From: an uncultured Granulosicoccaceae bacterium
Lineage (GTDB): Bacteria > Pseudomonadota > Gammaproteobacteria > Granulosicoccales > Granulosicoccaceae
Length of the DNA stretch: 51,947 bases
Reading direction: 5' to 3'
Assembly (NCBI GenBank): GCA_938035525.1
Contig: CALHOI010000017.1
Location: 1 to 51,947 of the forward strand
Positions 36,078 to 44,392 of this stretch are shown here, one piece after another; the stretch's first letter is position 1, and each line of letters begins with the position of its first letter. A program made the translations under genes and the position numbers. The notes beneath the pieces are model-generated. The model searched no databases. It was not told where the DNA came from and worked only from the letters and a program-made list of their open reading frames with translations.

Positions 36078-36842
36078 TCATACCGGTAGCCCAACGCGTC
36101 GCCTTCCTTCATCAGTTTTTATAGAAAAATCAGTGCCATCAAACTCTTTGGCTTCATCGCAACACAGAAAGGCCACAGCCTCTGCTGCCCACTCCGGGGG
36201 TATGTGAGTTGACCAGTCGAGTTGGCTGACTGGATTGATGCCTGAACTTTTGATCGTGGCCATCATGTCGGTGGCAACCGTGCCTGGACTAAACCCTACA
36301 ATGCGCACGCCAGCCCCTGCCAACTCTTTGTGCGCACATTCGGTGAGTTTTTTCACAGCGGCTTTGGAGGAGCAATAGTGGCTCCAACCTTCAAGTGCGC
36401 TATTAGCTGCTCCTGAGCTCAGGTTTACCACCACGCCGCTATGTTGGGCTTCCATTAATGGCAGCACCGCGCGCATACCGAAGTAAACGCCCTTAACATT
36501 GACATCGATAGCCTGTGCCCAAGCGTTTGCATCACCTTGGGTTAATGGCGCTATGGGTTCAATTGTGCCTGCATTGTTCACTAGTATGTCTAACGAACCC
36601 CATTCGTACACTGCAGTGTTTACCGCTTGCTCCATGTCGTGAAACTGCGACACGTCGCATTCAATAGCGAGAGCCTTTGCACCGGATTTGCGCAGCTCTC
36701 GCACGTGTAATTCAATTTGTTTGGTGTTTCGCGCAGCCAGTGCTACCGAAACGCCGTGGTCTGACAGCTTGCGAGCAATGGCTAAACCGATTCCACGGCT
36801 GGCTCCAGTAACCAAAGCTCTTTTGCCTTTTAACTCATTCAT
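36078..36842 (-). CDS. Short-chain dehydrogenase/reductase
   Basis: NAD(P)-dependent oxidoreductase of the classical SDR type. The ATG at 36842 overlaps the YceI stop by 8 bp (ATGAATGA) behind a GGAG site, so the two are translationally coupled; the longer open frame upstream is a shadow. The 254 residues show KRALVTGASRGIGLAIA (cofactor), NNAGTIEP (NNAG), the catalytic Ser in VNLSSGAA, and YCSSKAAVKKLTE with the catalytic Tyr and Lys. The substrate is unknown. The alanine-arginine-asparagine stretch AARN after the second strand favours NADP(H). Confidence 0.92.
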   Translation of the reverse strand: MNELKGKRALVTGASRGIGLAIARKLSDHGVSVALAARNTKQIELHVRELRKSGAKALAIECDVSQFHDMEQAVNTAVYEWGSLDILVNNAGTIEPIAPLTQGDANAWAQAIDVNVKGVYFGMRAVLPLMEAQHSGVVVNLSSGAANSALEGWSHYCSSKAAVKKLTECAHKELAGAGVRIVGFSPGTVATDMMATIKSSGINPVSQLDWSTHIPPEWAAEAVAFLCCDEAKEFDGTDFSIKTDEGRRRVGLPV

Positions 36843-37512
36843 TAGGAAACTCCAAATTATCGTTACGACCGTATTGGCAGGGAATGTTATTGGCGGGTGC
36901 TCCATTACAATCAACCAAATCAAAGTGAACATCCAGATCGACTATCTGGCCAATAGGTGAACCTGGGAAATTCAGTGCATCCAGCCCGTGTTCGATTCTG
37001 TCTAATTGGGCTGTTGCTTCAATCCCGATTGCCCGACGTGTATCGTAGCGAGGAAGAAAATCGGCAAAATCGGCAACGTCTGTTATGTTAAATGCCAGTG
37101 AAAATGGTTTAGTCGTTCCCATAAAAGTCAGGTTGCCGGTAATGGTCCCAGACTGTTCATCGTTTAATTTGATGGTGGAACTAACAAACGTTATTGAAGG
37201 AAACGCTTCAACATTCAACATGTCTTTAGCGCGCAGATGATTGTCTCGACCCACGTGATTGCTGTCGATGCTGCTCACGTTTATCGTAAAAGTGACACTG
37301 CTGTTCTCAAAATTAGCTTCATCGATTAAAAATTCTCCGTCAAATTGTCTGAATTGACCAACGGTATTTGAGTAACCAAAGTGGTCGATCTGCCAACCGA
37401 AATACGAATGTCCCAAATCCAGTGTGTAAGGGGTTGGTGCCGAATTGGCAGCGTTGGCAGTTGCTAGCAGGCTTGCGCCTGCGAGAATTTGGGTTAGTGC
37501 TTTAGTTTTCAT
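36835..37512 (-). CDS. YceI-family periplasmic lipid-binding protein
   Basis: 225 residues with a signal peptide ending near AANSA. The lipocalin-like YceI domain is evident from YTLDLGHSYFGWQIDHFGYSNTVGQF, NHVGRDNHLRAKDMLNVEAFPSITF, and GNLTFMGTTKPFSLAF. Family members bind polyisoprenoids in the periplasm. Unusually, a ~25-residue C-terminal extension carries two Cys (DCNGAPANNIPC) that could form a disulfide. It is co-transcribed with an SDR, and a LysR regulator is divergent, which suggests regulated handling of a hydrophobic compound (inference). Confidence 0.9.
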   Translation of the reverse strand: MKTKALTQILAGASLLATANAANSAPTPYTLDLGHSYFGWQIDHFGYSNTVGQFRQFDGEFLIDEANFENSSVTFTINVSSIDSNHVGRDNHLRAKDMLNVEAFPSITFVSSTIKLNDEQSGTITGNLTFMGTTKPFSLAFNITDVADFADFLPRYDTRRAIGIEATAQLDRIEHGLDALNFPGSPIGQIVDLDVHFDLVDCNGAPANNIPCQYGRNDNLEFPNE

Positions 37513-37602
37513 GGTGTGTGCCTTTTTCTAGTGAACCAAGTGATTTTCAGGTAGGTTCTCAGAATCGGTTAAAGCAATAAATACCTCGCAATGCATTTGT
37601 TT

Positions 37603-37619
37603 ATTGCATAAAATGCAAT
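37603..37619. promoter_or_regulatory. Palindromic LysR-type box at the LysR start codon
   Basis: ATTGCAT and ATGCAAT flank AAA, a perfect dyad with the T-N11-A signature of LysR-type sites. It ends 1 bp before the regulator ATG, so the bound protein could block its own expression. A related GCAATGCATT lies about 15 bp upstream. Confidence 0.55.
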
Positions 37620-37620
37620 T

Positions 37621-38514
37621 ATGGAAATCTATCAATTAAGAGTCTTTGTTGCTGTGGCTGACGCGGGGGGGTTTGCATCTGCCGCCGATGCTCTGGAGGT
37701 TGCGCCTTCATCAGTTACGCGCGCAGTGGCTAAACTAGAGGATGCTCTTGGGGTGCGTCTTTTTCAGCGGACTACGCGTTCAGTTACGCTTACCGAAGAT
37801 GGCATTCGTTTTCTTGATCGTATTGTTCCGGTATTAAATGAGATTGAGGCAGCGGTAGATCATATTGGTGAATCCAAGGCGCAGGTTTCGGGAAAACTCA
37901 GAGTTGCTGCGTCAGTATCATTTGGACAAAAGGTCTTAGCGCCGGCGCTACCGGTGTTCACCAAGGAATATCCCGATATCCGAGTAGAATTGGTTTTGTC
38001 AGACTCTGTTTCAGACATCGTTGCAGAACGAATCGATGTGGCTATAAGGCATGGTTTACTACCAGATAGTTCACTGATTGCACGACGCTTAAGTGAAGTC
38101 CGTTATAGATTGGTGGCAGCTCCTTCCTATACAAAGATCGCAAAGAAAATCAGATCACCAAGTGATCTCTCTGAGCATAACTGCGTGACATTTCCATACT
38201 CTGCGTTTCAGTCTCAATGGCGATTTAGTAAAAAGCAACAGCTCATCAGTGTTGATATAGATCCGTTAGTGACCATATCCAATGCAATGGCTCTTTTAAC
38301 TTGTATAAAGGCGGGTATGGGGTTGGGTCTGTTGGCCGACTGGCTGATCAATGAAGATCTAAAGACTGGCCGTTTGGTAGAAGTGTTGCCGTCGTGGATT
38401 GCCACTGGCGCTAATTTTGAACCAGGAGCTTCTCTGTGGGTTGTAACGCCGAGTCGACAATTTATTCCATCGAAAACAAAAGCCTTTGTGGATTTTCTGG
38501 ATGGGATTGTCTAA
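37621..38514 (+). CDS. LysR-family transcriptional regulator
   Basis: 297 residues. The N-terminal winged helix-turn-helix reads MEIYQLRVFVAVADAGGFASAADALEVAPSSVTRAVAKLEDALGVRLFQRTTRSVTLTEDG; the remainder is the periplasmic-binding-protein-like effector domain (about 90-295). It is of the common CrgA/DsdC-like short-linker type. It is divergent from the yceI-SDR pair, whose promoter it probably controls together with its own. The effector is unknown. Confidence 0.95.
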   Translation: MEIYQLRVFVAVADAGGFASAADALEVAPSSVTRAVAKLEDALGVRLFQRTTRSVTLTEDGIRFLDRIVPVLNEIEAAVDHIGESKAQVSGKLRVAASVSFGQKVLAPALPVFTKEYPDIRVELVLSDSVSDIVAERIDVAIRHGLLPDSSLIARRLSEVRYRLVAAPSYTKIAKKIRSPSDLSEHNCVTFPYSAFQSQWRFSKKQQLISVDIDPLVTISNAMALLTCIKAGMGLGLLADWLINEDLKTGRLVEVLPSWIATGANFEPGASLWVVTPSRQFIPSKTKAFVDFLDGIV

Positions 38515-38578
38515 TTTGAAAGCTATTATGCTTAGAACAGTCTCTACTGTTTACGTAAAACTCAGTTTTGGCCCTAGA

Positions 38579-39055
38579 CTAAGCCAGCTCAGCATACTGC
38601 TTAAAGCTTGCTAGAGTCTGGTTCATCAACACCAGTATCGGTTGCTGGGTTGTTTTGGCGCTCATCAGTGATGCAAATATTTTCTTGGGCACGTAGCGGG
38701 TTTGCAACATCATCAGTGTTTGGTTTTCCTCAACATCAAATGTGGTGGTTATGCCGTAGTCGGTTAGCATGTGTGAGAAACCAAAAGATTCCTCTGATAT
38801 TGTCATCTCAATACGTTTAAGTGGACTCAGGTGAGTGCAGTGTTCAACAGTATGACCCTGCTTGCCATCGACCAGTACGTGAGTCTTTCTGGTGCTGTTA
38901 ATGGCAACAACCGTTTCGGTGCTCTCCACATTGGTAATGGTTGGTGCCCAATCAGCCAGCGCGGTGTTATCTGTGTACAAGTCCCAACAGTGTTGTATTG
39001 GTTTATCAACAACAATGCTGCTGTTAAGTTCGCAGGGCTCTGCAGATCGTGCCAT
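38579..39055 (-). CDS. SRPBCC-superfamily protein, fourth gene of the flotillin operon
   Basis: 158 residues with a START/Bet v1-like pattern: an N-terminal strand SSIVVDKPIQHCWDLYTDNTALADWAPTI, central antiparallel strands and a long C-terminal helix (VLMNQTLASFKQYAEL). Such folds bind hydrophobic ligands; this one has no visible catalytic residues. It starts 3 bp after the stop of the giant AAA+ ATPase, so it belongs to that operon. A role in lipid or ligand handling at the flotillin-containing membrane is inference. Confidence 0.8.
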   Translation of the reverse strand: MARSAEPCELNSSIVVDKPIQHCWDLYTDNTALADWAPTITNVESTETVVAINSTRKTHVLVDGKQGHTVEHCTHLSPLKRIEMTISEESFGFSHMLTDYGITTTFDVEENQTLMMLQTRYVPKKIFASLMSAKTTQQPILVLMNQTLASFKQYAELA

Positions 39056-39058
39056 GGT

Positions 39059-42000
39059 TTAACCCAGCCCTGAACGCTGTTTCAGTAGCTGTACTTCTTC
39101 ACTGAGTTTACGCAGTTCGCTGTGCGCTTTAACATCTTGCGCGATACGGTTGTCCATGCTGCGTACCAAGGGAAACAAGGTGTGCTCGATGGTTTCACCC
39201 AGGGTTTTTAGTACGTTAGCAAATTCAGGTGACGGGGTGTTGGTAATGGAAACCTGTGGTTGTTGTTGCAGTTTCACTGATTCGCTGATTTTATCCAGTG
39301 AGTCGCGCAATGCACGAGCCGACTCGGCTTGTTGTTTCACTGAAGCTTCCATCACGCCGTTGGGTTTGAGGTTAGTGCCTAAGGTACCCACACCGTCAAC
39401 CAGGTCGGCCAGTTGCGCCACAATACGTTGGCCGGCATCGGTGTCGTCGCCACCCATGGCCTTGTTACGCATAAAGTCTGCTTTTATTTCTGCCCAACGC
39501 TGTTGGTCGGCGTCGGTCAGTTTTGCTCGTAACGATTTCAGCATTAGTAAATTGGCTTCTGTGCCTTGAGTCAGTAATTGGGCTTCGCCTCGGTAGTGAT
39601 CATTAATGAGCTCGTCCATCTCGGTTTCGTTCATGACGGCTGAAATTTTCTCGGCCAATTTGTTCATGTTGCGATAGCTGCCTTGCAGCAGGAAGCGTGG
39701 CTCGGTTCGGTACTTGTCTTCTTGCGCGGCTGAGGCGATGTACTGCTGATTCACTTTAAGCACCGTGTCCTGAACAGTGAATAGTCGCTTGAGCACGCTG
39801 GTTATTTCGTTGATTTCGGCTGCACTATAGGCGTGTGATAAGTCGGTGGTTGGAATGTTCTTGCCTTTGGCAATGTCAATCAACTTGTACACATCGTCCA
39901 TGCCGCGGGTGGCTAGTGGTGCCAGCACCGCATTGGAGCTTAAACAGTTTTCAATGTAGCTCAGTTCAAACTGCGCTTCTTTGCCACTGAGCACATCACC
40001 CAGATTATAAATGTCGGCACGGTTGGCCAGCATATCCGGAATCTTGAACGTCTCGCCAGATTCAGTGTACGGGTTACCCGCCATGACTACACAGAACTTA
40101 CGTCCGCGCATATCGTACGTTTTTGTCTGGCCTTTCCAGATACCGTCTATGCGTCGAGTTGAGTCGCACAGCGAAATAAACTTTTGCAGAAATTCAGCGC
40201 CTGTGTGTTGGATGTCATCCAGATACAGCATCACGTTGTCACCCATTTCCAATGCCAGGTTCAGCTTGATCAATTCCTGGGCAGCAGTTGCGTTGGGTGC
40301 CGTGGCTGGGTCTAAGGAATCAACATCGTGACTTAATGAAGGGCAATTGATTTTCATGAACGTCATACCCATGCGGCTGGCCACGTATTCCATGAGTGTG
40401 GTTTTACCGTAACCCGGAGGGGAGATCATCATCAGCAGACCGTTCAGGTCTGATCGTTTGTTTTCCCCCACGGTACCAATTTGCTTGGCCAGATTGTCAC
40501 CGATTAATGGCAGGTAGGCATCGTTGATGAGTTTGTTTCTAACAAACGAGCTTAATGGTTTGGGCTTGAATTCATCGAGCCGCAGTGCGTCGCGCGATTC
40601 ACTGGCAATGGTGTGCCGTAAATCCAGATACTCTGCATAACCTGTAGCAACGTGGGTGCAGTGATGGTTTAAGCGTGTTAAAAATTCATCGAGAGTCAGG
40701 TGCAATTGAGCATTTTCAATCCGCTCGTGATCGCCGAACAATTCGCTGACCTGCGTTTCTACATTGACATCAATGTCGCGTGTTTGGGTTTTGTTATTGG
40801 CTATCAGGTTTGCAGCGGCTTCAGGAAAATAGCGGGCCAGATTGTTGTCGTTATTTTTGTTATAGCTGGCTTGCAACCATGCTTGCGCCAAGTGCCATTG
40901 TTGTTGTGGTTTGGCAGATAACTCATCCAGATTTTTATGCAGACCTTTTAATACATCACTGGTCAGTGTTTGTTCCAGGTGCGTTTCCAGAGAAGCAGAT
41001 TGCCTTGAGCGTATAAATTTTAAATCAGCATGTCCCATCTCGGCGCTTAAATAAGCAGCGGCTTGATTCGCCATTTGTGGTAGCAGCGTAAAGCTGTGAG
41101 TTTCCAGCCATTCATTAAAAAGTTGCTGCAGCTCCGACTCTACCAAATGCATTGCAGCACGGTCGTTCAGCAGATGGTGCATCTGAGTCGCTGATCGTGC
41201 TCTGGACTGAAGTGATAAAAGTGCTGCATGCGTGTCGTCCTGCGATACGCCATGGTGCCAGAACAGATGCGCAAGGCCACGAGATTCGGGAGAGTAACGC
41301 AGCAGTTCGCCTTTTTCCATCAACGGCACTACCGCCTTAACAATGGCTGCAGCGTCGGTGTCGTGCACGCCTTTTTGATAACCTTCGCGATATCGCGCTG
41401 TGGCAAACACACGAAGGTGTTCATTTACTGCATCAACATCATTAACGCTGTTTACCAACGTCTTCCAGTCAAGCTGGTGTTCGGCGTTTCGAACGGCTTC
41501 TATAAACTGATACGCAAGGTACTCAGATCGATAGACCGTGTCCGTTTCAGAGACCAAGGATAAGTTCCAATACGGTTTGAGTGCATTCAGACGCTCGTTA
41601 TCGATAGGCTCAAAAAATTGTGTTCCCACCAAGTGTAACGCCAAGCCCTTGTCCCGCGGGATAATGGTTAGGTCTAGATCTTCTGTGTTAACACTAAATT
41701 GATGACGCGGCCCTAAGGATATGGTTTTGCCATCACTGCTGTACAAATCGCCTTTATCACGCAGCGATCGCATGGCCATGTCGCGAATCATTTTCAGTTT
41801 TGCTTCGGCATCGTCGGCTTTAATGGCGCTGTCGAGCTCGCGAAGTTGTTTAACGATGTCATGAACTTTTAATACCAACGCATCAGATGCCATGTAGGTA
41901 TTGAGTTCGTCAAGTTCACTGAATCGCTGAGCGCGCTTTTCAATGTTGCCCAACATGCGATTAACCGCATCAGACAAGGTTTGCGCACGCGCCTGCTGTG

Positions 42001-44317
42001 CATCAATCAGCTGTTGTTTGTGTGCGGTAAACGTGTCGTGTATTTCTTCACGCTTATCCAGTATGTCGACCAGAAATTGTTCGTGTTCGCTAAACTGGCT
42101 TTCCAGTTCTTCCAACTGCACGAGCAAGCGGGTGAGCTGTGTATCGCAACGCTCAGGGTCTGTCGCCAAACCCAATGCATTCGTGATGCTTTGCGAGAAT
42201 AATTTAAATTGCGCGGCAAACTGACCAACCGCTTCGGCCGAGCCCATGTCTTTGCGCAGTTGCTTGCCGCGCGCCCGGGTCTGGTTTAGTTTTGAGTAAA
42301 CGGCCGATATCGAATCCACAATGCCCGTTTGTACGGTGGCGTCATCCACTTTTAATGTGGCAATAAGCTCAGACAATAAATCCAGGCCACCAGCAATGCC
42401 CTCTAACTTGTCTAAATCGGGGTCCAGGTCGGCCACTTTGGTGTGCTGTGGCAGGGCTGCCTCCAGCTCATCAATTTGTGTGTGGTAGGGCACTAAGGCC
42501 TCATCGTTACTCAGGAACGTGGCAGTGCGCTCGCTTAAAGTATTGTTTAGCTCAATCAGCTCATCGTCCATGGCCTGGATTTTTTCCAAATCCATGTATC
42601 GGTATTCGCGAATCGTGGTCAAGTGACCGCGTTGACGTCGCAAGCTGTCCAGTGCTTCAACGTATTCGTCTACGCTAACCATGGTCGCGTTGGCAATCTG
42701 CGACACAATGGTGTTTTGCTCTTTAACGGCCTTTTTCATTTCAGCAGCGGAGTGGCTGCGTATGCTCTCGACCTTGGCAAATTCATCAACAATGAGTTCA
42801 ACCGTGCCGCCGATGTCGTTTACCGTGGCATCGAGCCCACCTGTTTCGGGTTCTGCAATCCAATAATGATCGTCAAACAGCTTGCTGTTCGATTTACTGA
42901 GCAAGTCATAGTGGCGAGCGTTAACCGCATCGGAGTGAATCAACCTTGATACGCTGTACAGGTCTGATACGCCGCGTACCAATTCTGCGTTACCCACACG
43001 GGAATAAAACGAGGCATCGGTAGGTGCCGCATTAGCGTACTCATCACTGCAAAAAGGCGTTTGCCATATTTGCATGGGATGCATGCGCGCAGGTTCTTCG
43101 CCGGCGGTAAACACAACGGCCGTGCCGTTATCAGCCAGCGCATAGCCGTGCGTCACTATCGGATTTTGTAACGTTTTGGTTATTAAGTTATATGGCAGTA
43201 GCGCAAACGTACCGTCAACAGGCTCATAAAATACAAACAGCATGTCCTCACCGTTCGGTGACTTTATGCGACGTTTAAATTGCAGGCCAGGGTGGTCAAG
43301 GTCAAACGATTTGTAGTCGGCCGTTTCAAGGTAGTAACCATCAGGGAAGATAATGCCGTGATCTTCAGGTAATGCAACGCAAGAGTCACCAATCGAATCA
43401 ATTCGTCTTACCTCAGCGTTTAGAGGATTAAAAACAAAGTAACGCCATTGTTCTTCCTTATAGGGCAGAATCTTAAATAGCAGCAAGCTGCCCACGCGTG
43501 CGTAAGCTATCAAGGCATCGTTAATCGACTGGTTTTCTTCTACAACAGGCTCGTTGTATACCCCTTCGCCGGTTTCAGAGTTATTTTCAACTTTTACCGT
43601 TAAATCGCCACCAATGGTTTCCACAAAAACGGTATCAAGAATGTTTACGTGCGGAAAGCGGCCCTGGACGATGTCTTCGCGCTGGGTTTCTATCCATTCA
43701 AAGTCGTGCTTTTCGGGCAGTTCCAGTTCGCGTTCGCCACGATTGTCAATGTAACTAACCGTGTTGCCATCAGCCGATACCGACCAGCGGAACACACGCA
43801 AATCATCCAGGCGATCACCTATTTGAAATCCGGCCAACAGTTTCCCGTTCTTTAAAGCCAGCTGGACTAAGCGGGTGTCTTTGTAATAGCGGTAAAGCTC
43901 GTCGAAGTCGTGTTTGAATTTATCATCAGCCAGGAAACTGCTGTTGATATCAACTGGGCTTAGACTGATTTTGTCGTCAGTTTGGTTGAGTGTGTATAAA
44001 GAGAATACATCGTCTATATGGGTGTGCTTTTTTAGACCAATAAAAACGTTGTACCCGAATAACAGATGCGGGCCCACCTGCACAATGTCACGACCAAGAC
44101 AGTTGTTCTCGGTGCGCACGCTTGAACGGCCCAACACATTTAGGTCGGTAGAACCAAATGCGTCCGATCGCGCCTTGTTAAGCGCCGCAATTTTTTGATC
44201 AAGCTCGCTACCCTGTTCAAGCAGGCGCTGACGAATAATGTCGTACGACCCACCTTCGGTAACCGCCTGATCGACTAAATCACTGGCCTGATCAGCTGAT
44301 TGATTGCCTTGTGCCAT
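39059..44317 (-). CDS. Giant AAA+ ATPase (of the type annotated 'DNA repair ATPase') linked to flotillin
   Basis: 1752 residues, soluble. Residues about 75-480 are beta-rich with repeated short motifs and may form a propeller-like domain (GPHLLFGYNVFIGL; LLFKILPYKEEQW). About 500-870 is mostly coiled coil. A helical region follows. One AAA+ module is near 1290-1480: Walker A PPGYGKTT (about 1300), Walker B MLYLDDIQ (about 1365), sensor 1 VVMAGNPYTES and a downstream Arg in ANRADIYNLGD. The C-terminal ~250 residues are helical. Similar proteins in Vibrio and Shewanella are named 'DNA repair ATPase', but I know of no biochemical support for that. It follows the flotillin gene after a 75-bp gap with a 12-bp stem-loop. 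Confidence 0.85.
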   Translation of the reverse strand: MAQGNQSADQASDLVDQAVTEGGSYDIIRQRLLEQGSELDQKIAALNKARSDAFGSTDLNVLGRSSVRTENNCLGRDIVQVGPHLLFGYNVFIGLKKHTHIDDVFSLYTLNQTDDKISLSPVDINSSFLADDKFKHDFDELYRYYKDTRLVQLALKNGKLLAGFQIGDRLDDLRVFRWSVSADGNTVSYIDNRGERELELPEKHDFEWIETQREDIVQGRFPHVNILDTVFVETIGGDLTVKVENNSETGEGVYNEPVVEENQSINDALIAYARVGSLLLFKILPYKEEQWRYFVFNPLNAEVRRIDSIGDSCVALPEDHGIIFPDGYYLETADYKSFDLDHPGLQFKRRIKSPNGEDMLFVFYEPVDGTFALLPYNLITKTLQNPIVTHGYALADNGTAVVFTAGEEPARMHPMQIWQTPFCSDEYANAAPTDASFYSRVGNAELVRGVSDLYSVSRLIHSDAVNARHYDLLSKSNSKLFDDHYWIAEPETGGLDATVNDIGGTVELIVDEFAKVESIRSHSAAEMKKAVKEQNTIVSQIANATMVSVDEYVEALDSLRRQRGHLTTIREYRYMDLEKIQAMDDELIELNNTLSERTATFLSNDEALVPYHTQIDELEAALPQHTKVADLDPDLDKLEGIAGGLDLLSELIATLKVDDATVQTGIVDSISAVYSKLNQTRARGKQLRKDMGSAEAVGQFAAQFKLFSQSITNALGLATDPERCDTQLTRLLVQLEELESQFSEHEQFLVDILDKREEIHDTFTAHKQQLIDAQQARAQTLSDAVNRMLGNIEKRAQRFSELDELNTYMASDALVLKVHDIVKQLRELDSAIKADDAEAKLKMIRDMAMRSLRDKGDLYSSDGKTISLGPRHQFSVNTEDLDLTIIPRDKGLALHLVGTQFFEPIDNERLNALKPYWNLSLVSETDTVYRSEYLAYQFIEAVRNAEHQLDWKTLVNSVNDVDAVNEHLRVFATARYREGYQKGVHDTDAAAIVKAVVPLMEKGELLRYSPESRGLAHLFWHHGVSQDDTHAALLSLQSRARSATQMHHLLNDRAAMHLVESELQQLFNEWLETHSFTLLPQMANQAAAYLSAEMGHADLKFIRSRQSASLETHLEQTLTSDVLKGLHKNLDELSAKPQQQWHLAQAWLQASYNKNNDNNLARYFPEAAANLIANNKTQTRDIDVNVETQVSELFGDHERIENAQLHLTLDEFLTRLNHHCTHVATGYAEYLDLRHTIASESRDALRLDEFKPKPLSSFVRNKLINDAYLPLIGDNLAKQIGTVGENKRSDLNGLLMMISPPGYGKTTLMEYVASRMGMTFMKINCPSLSHDVDSLDPATAPNATAAQELIKLNLALEMGDNVMLYLDDIQHTGAEFLQKFISLCDSTRRIDGIWKGQTKTYDMRGRKFCVVMAGNPYTESGETFKIPDMLANRADIYNLGDVLSGKEAQFELSYIENCLSSNAVLAPLATRGMDDVYKLIDIAKGKNIPTTDLSHAYSAAEINEITSVLKRLFTVQDTVLKVNQQYIASAAQEDKYRTEPRFLLQGSYRNMNKLAEKISAVMNETEMDELINDHYRGEAQLLTQGTEANLLMLKSLRAKLTDADQQRWAEIKADFMRNKAMGGDDTDAGQRIVAQLADLVDGVGTLGTNLKPNGVMEASVKQQAESARALRDSLDKISESVKLQQQPQVSITNTPSPEFANVLKTLGETIEHTLFPLVRSMDNRIAQDVKAHSELRKLSEEVQLLKQRSGLG

Positions 44318-44347
44318 TAATCCAAACCCTTACCAATCAAAAATACA

Positions 44348-44382
44348 TCTATGCAGGCCTCTTATTAAAGGGCCTGCATAGA
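44348..44382 (-). other. 12-bp stem-loop between flotillin and AAA+ genes
   Basis: TCTATGCAGGCC and GGCCTGCATAGA are exact complements with an 11-nt loop. There is no adjacent T tract, so it is more likely an mRNA processing, stability or expression-balancing element than a full terminator. Confidence 0.65.
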
Positions 44383-44392
44383 GCCTCACGTA

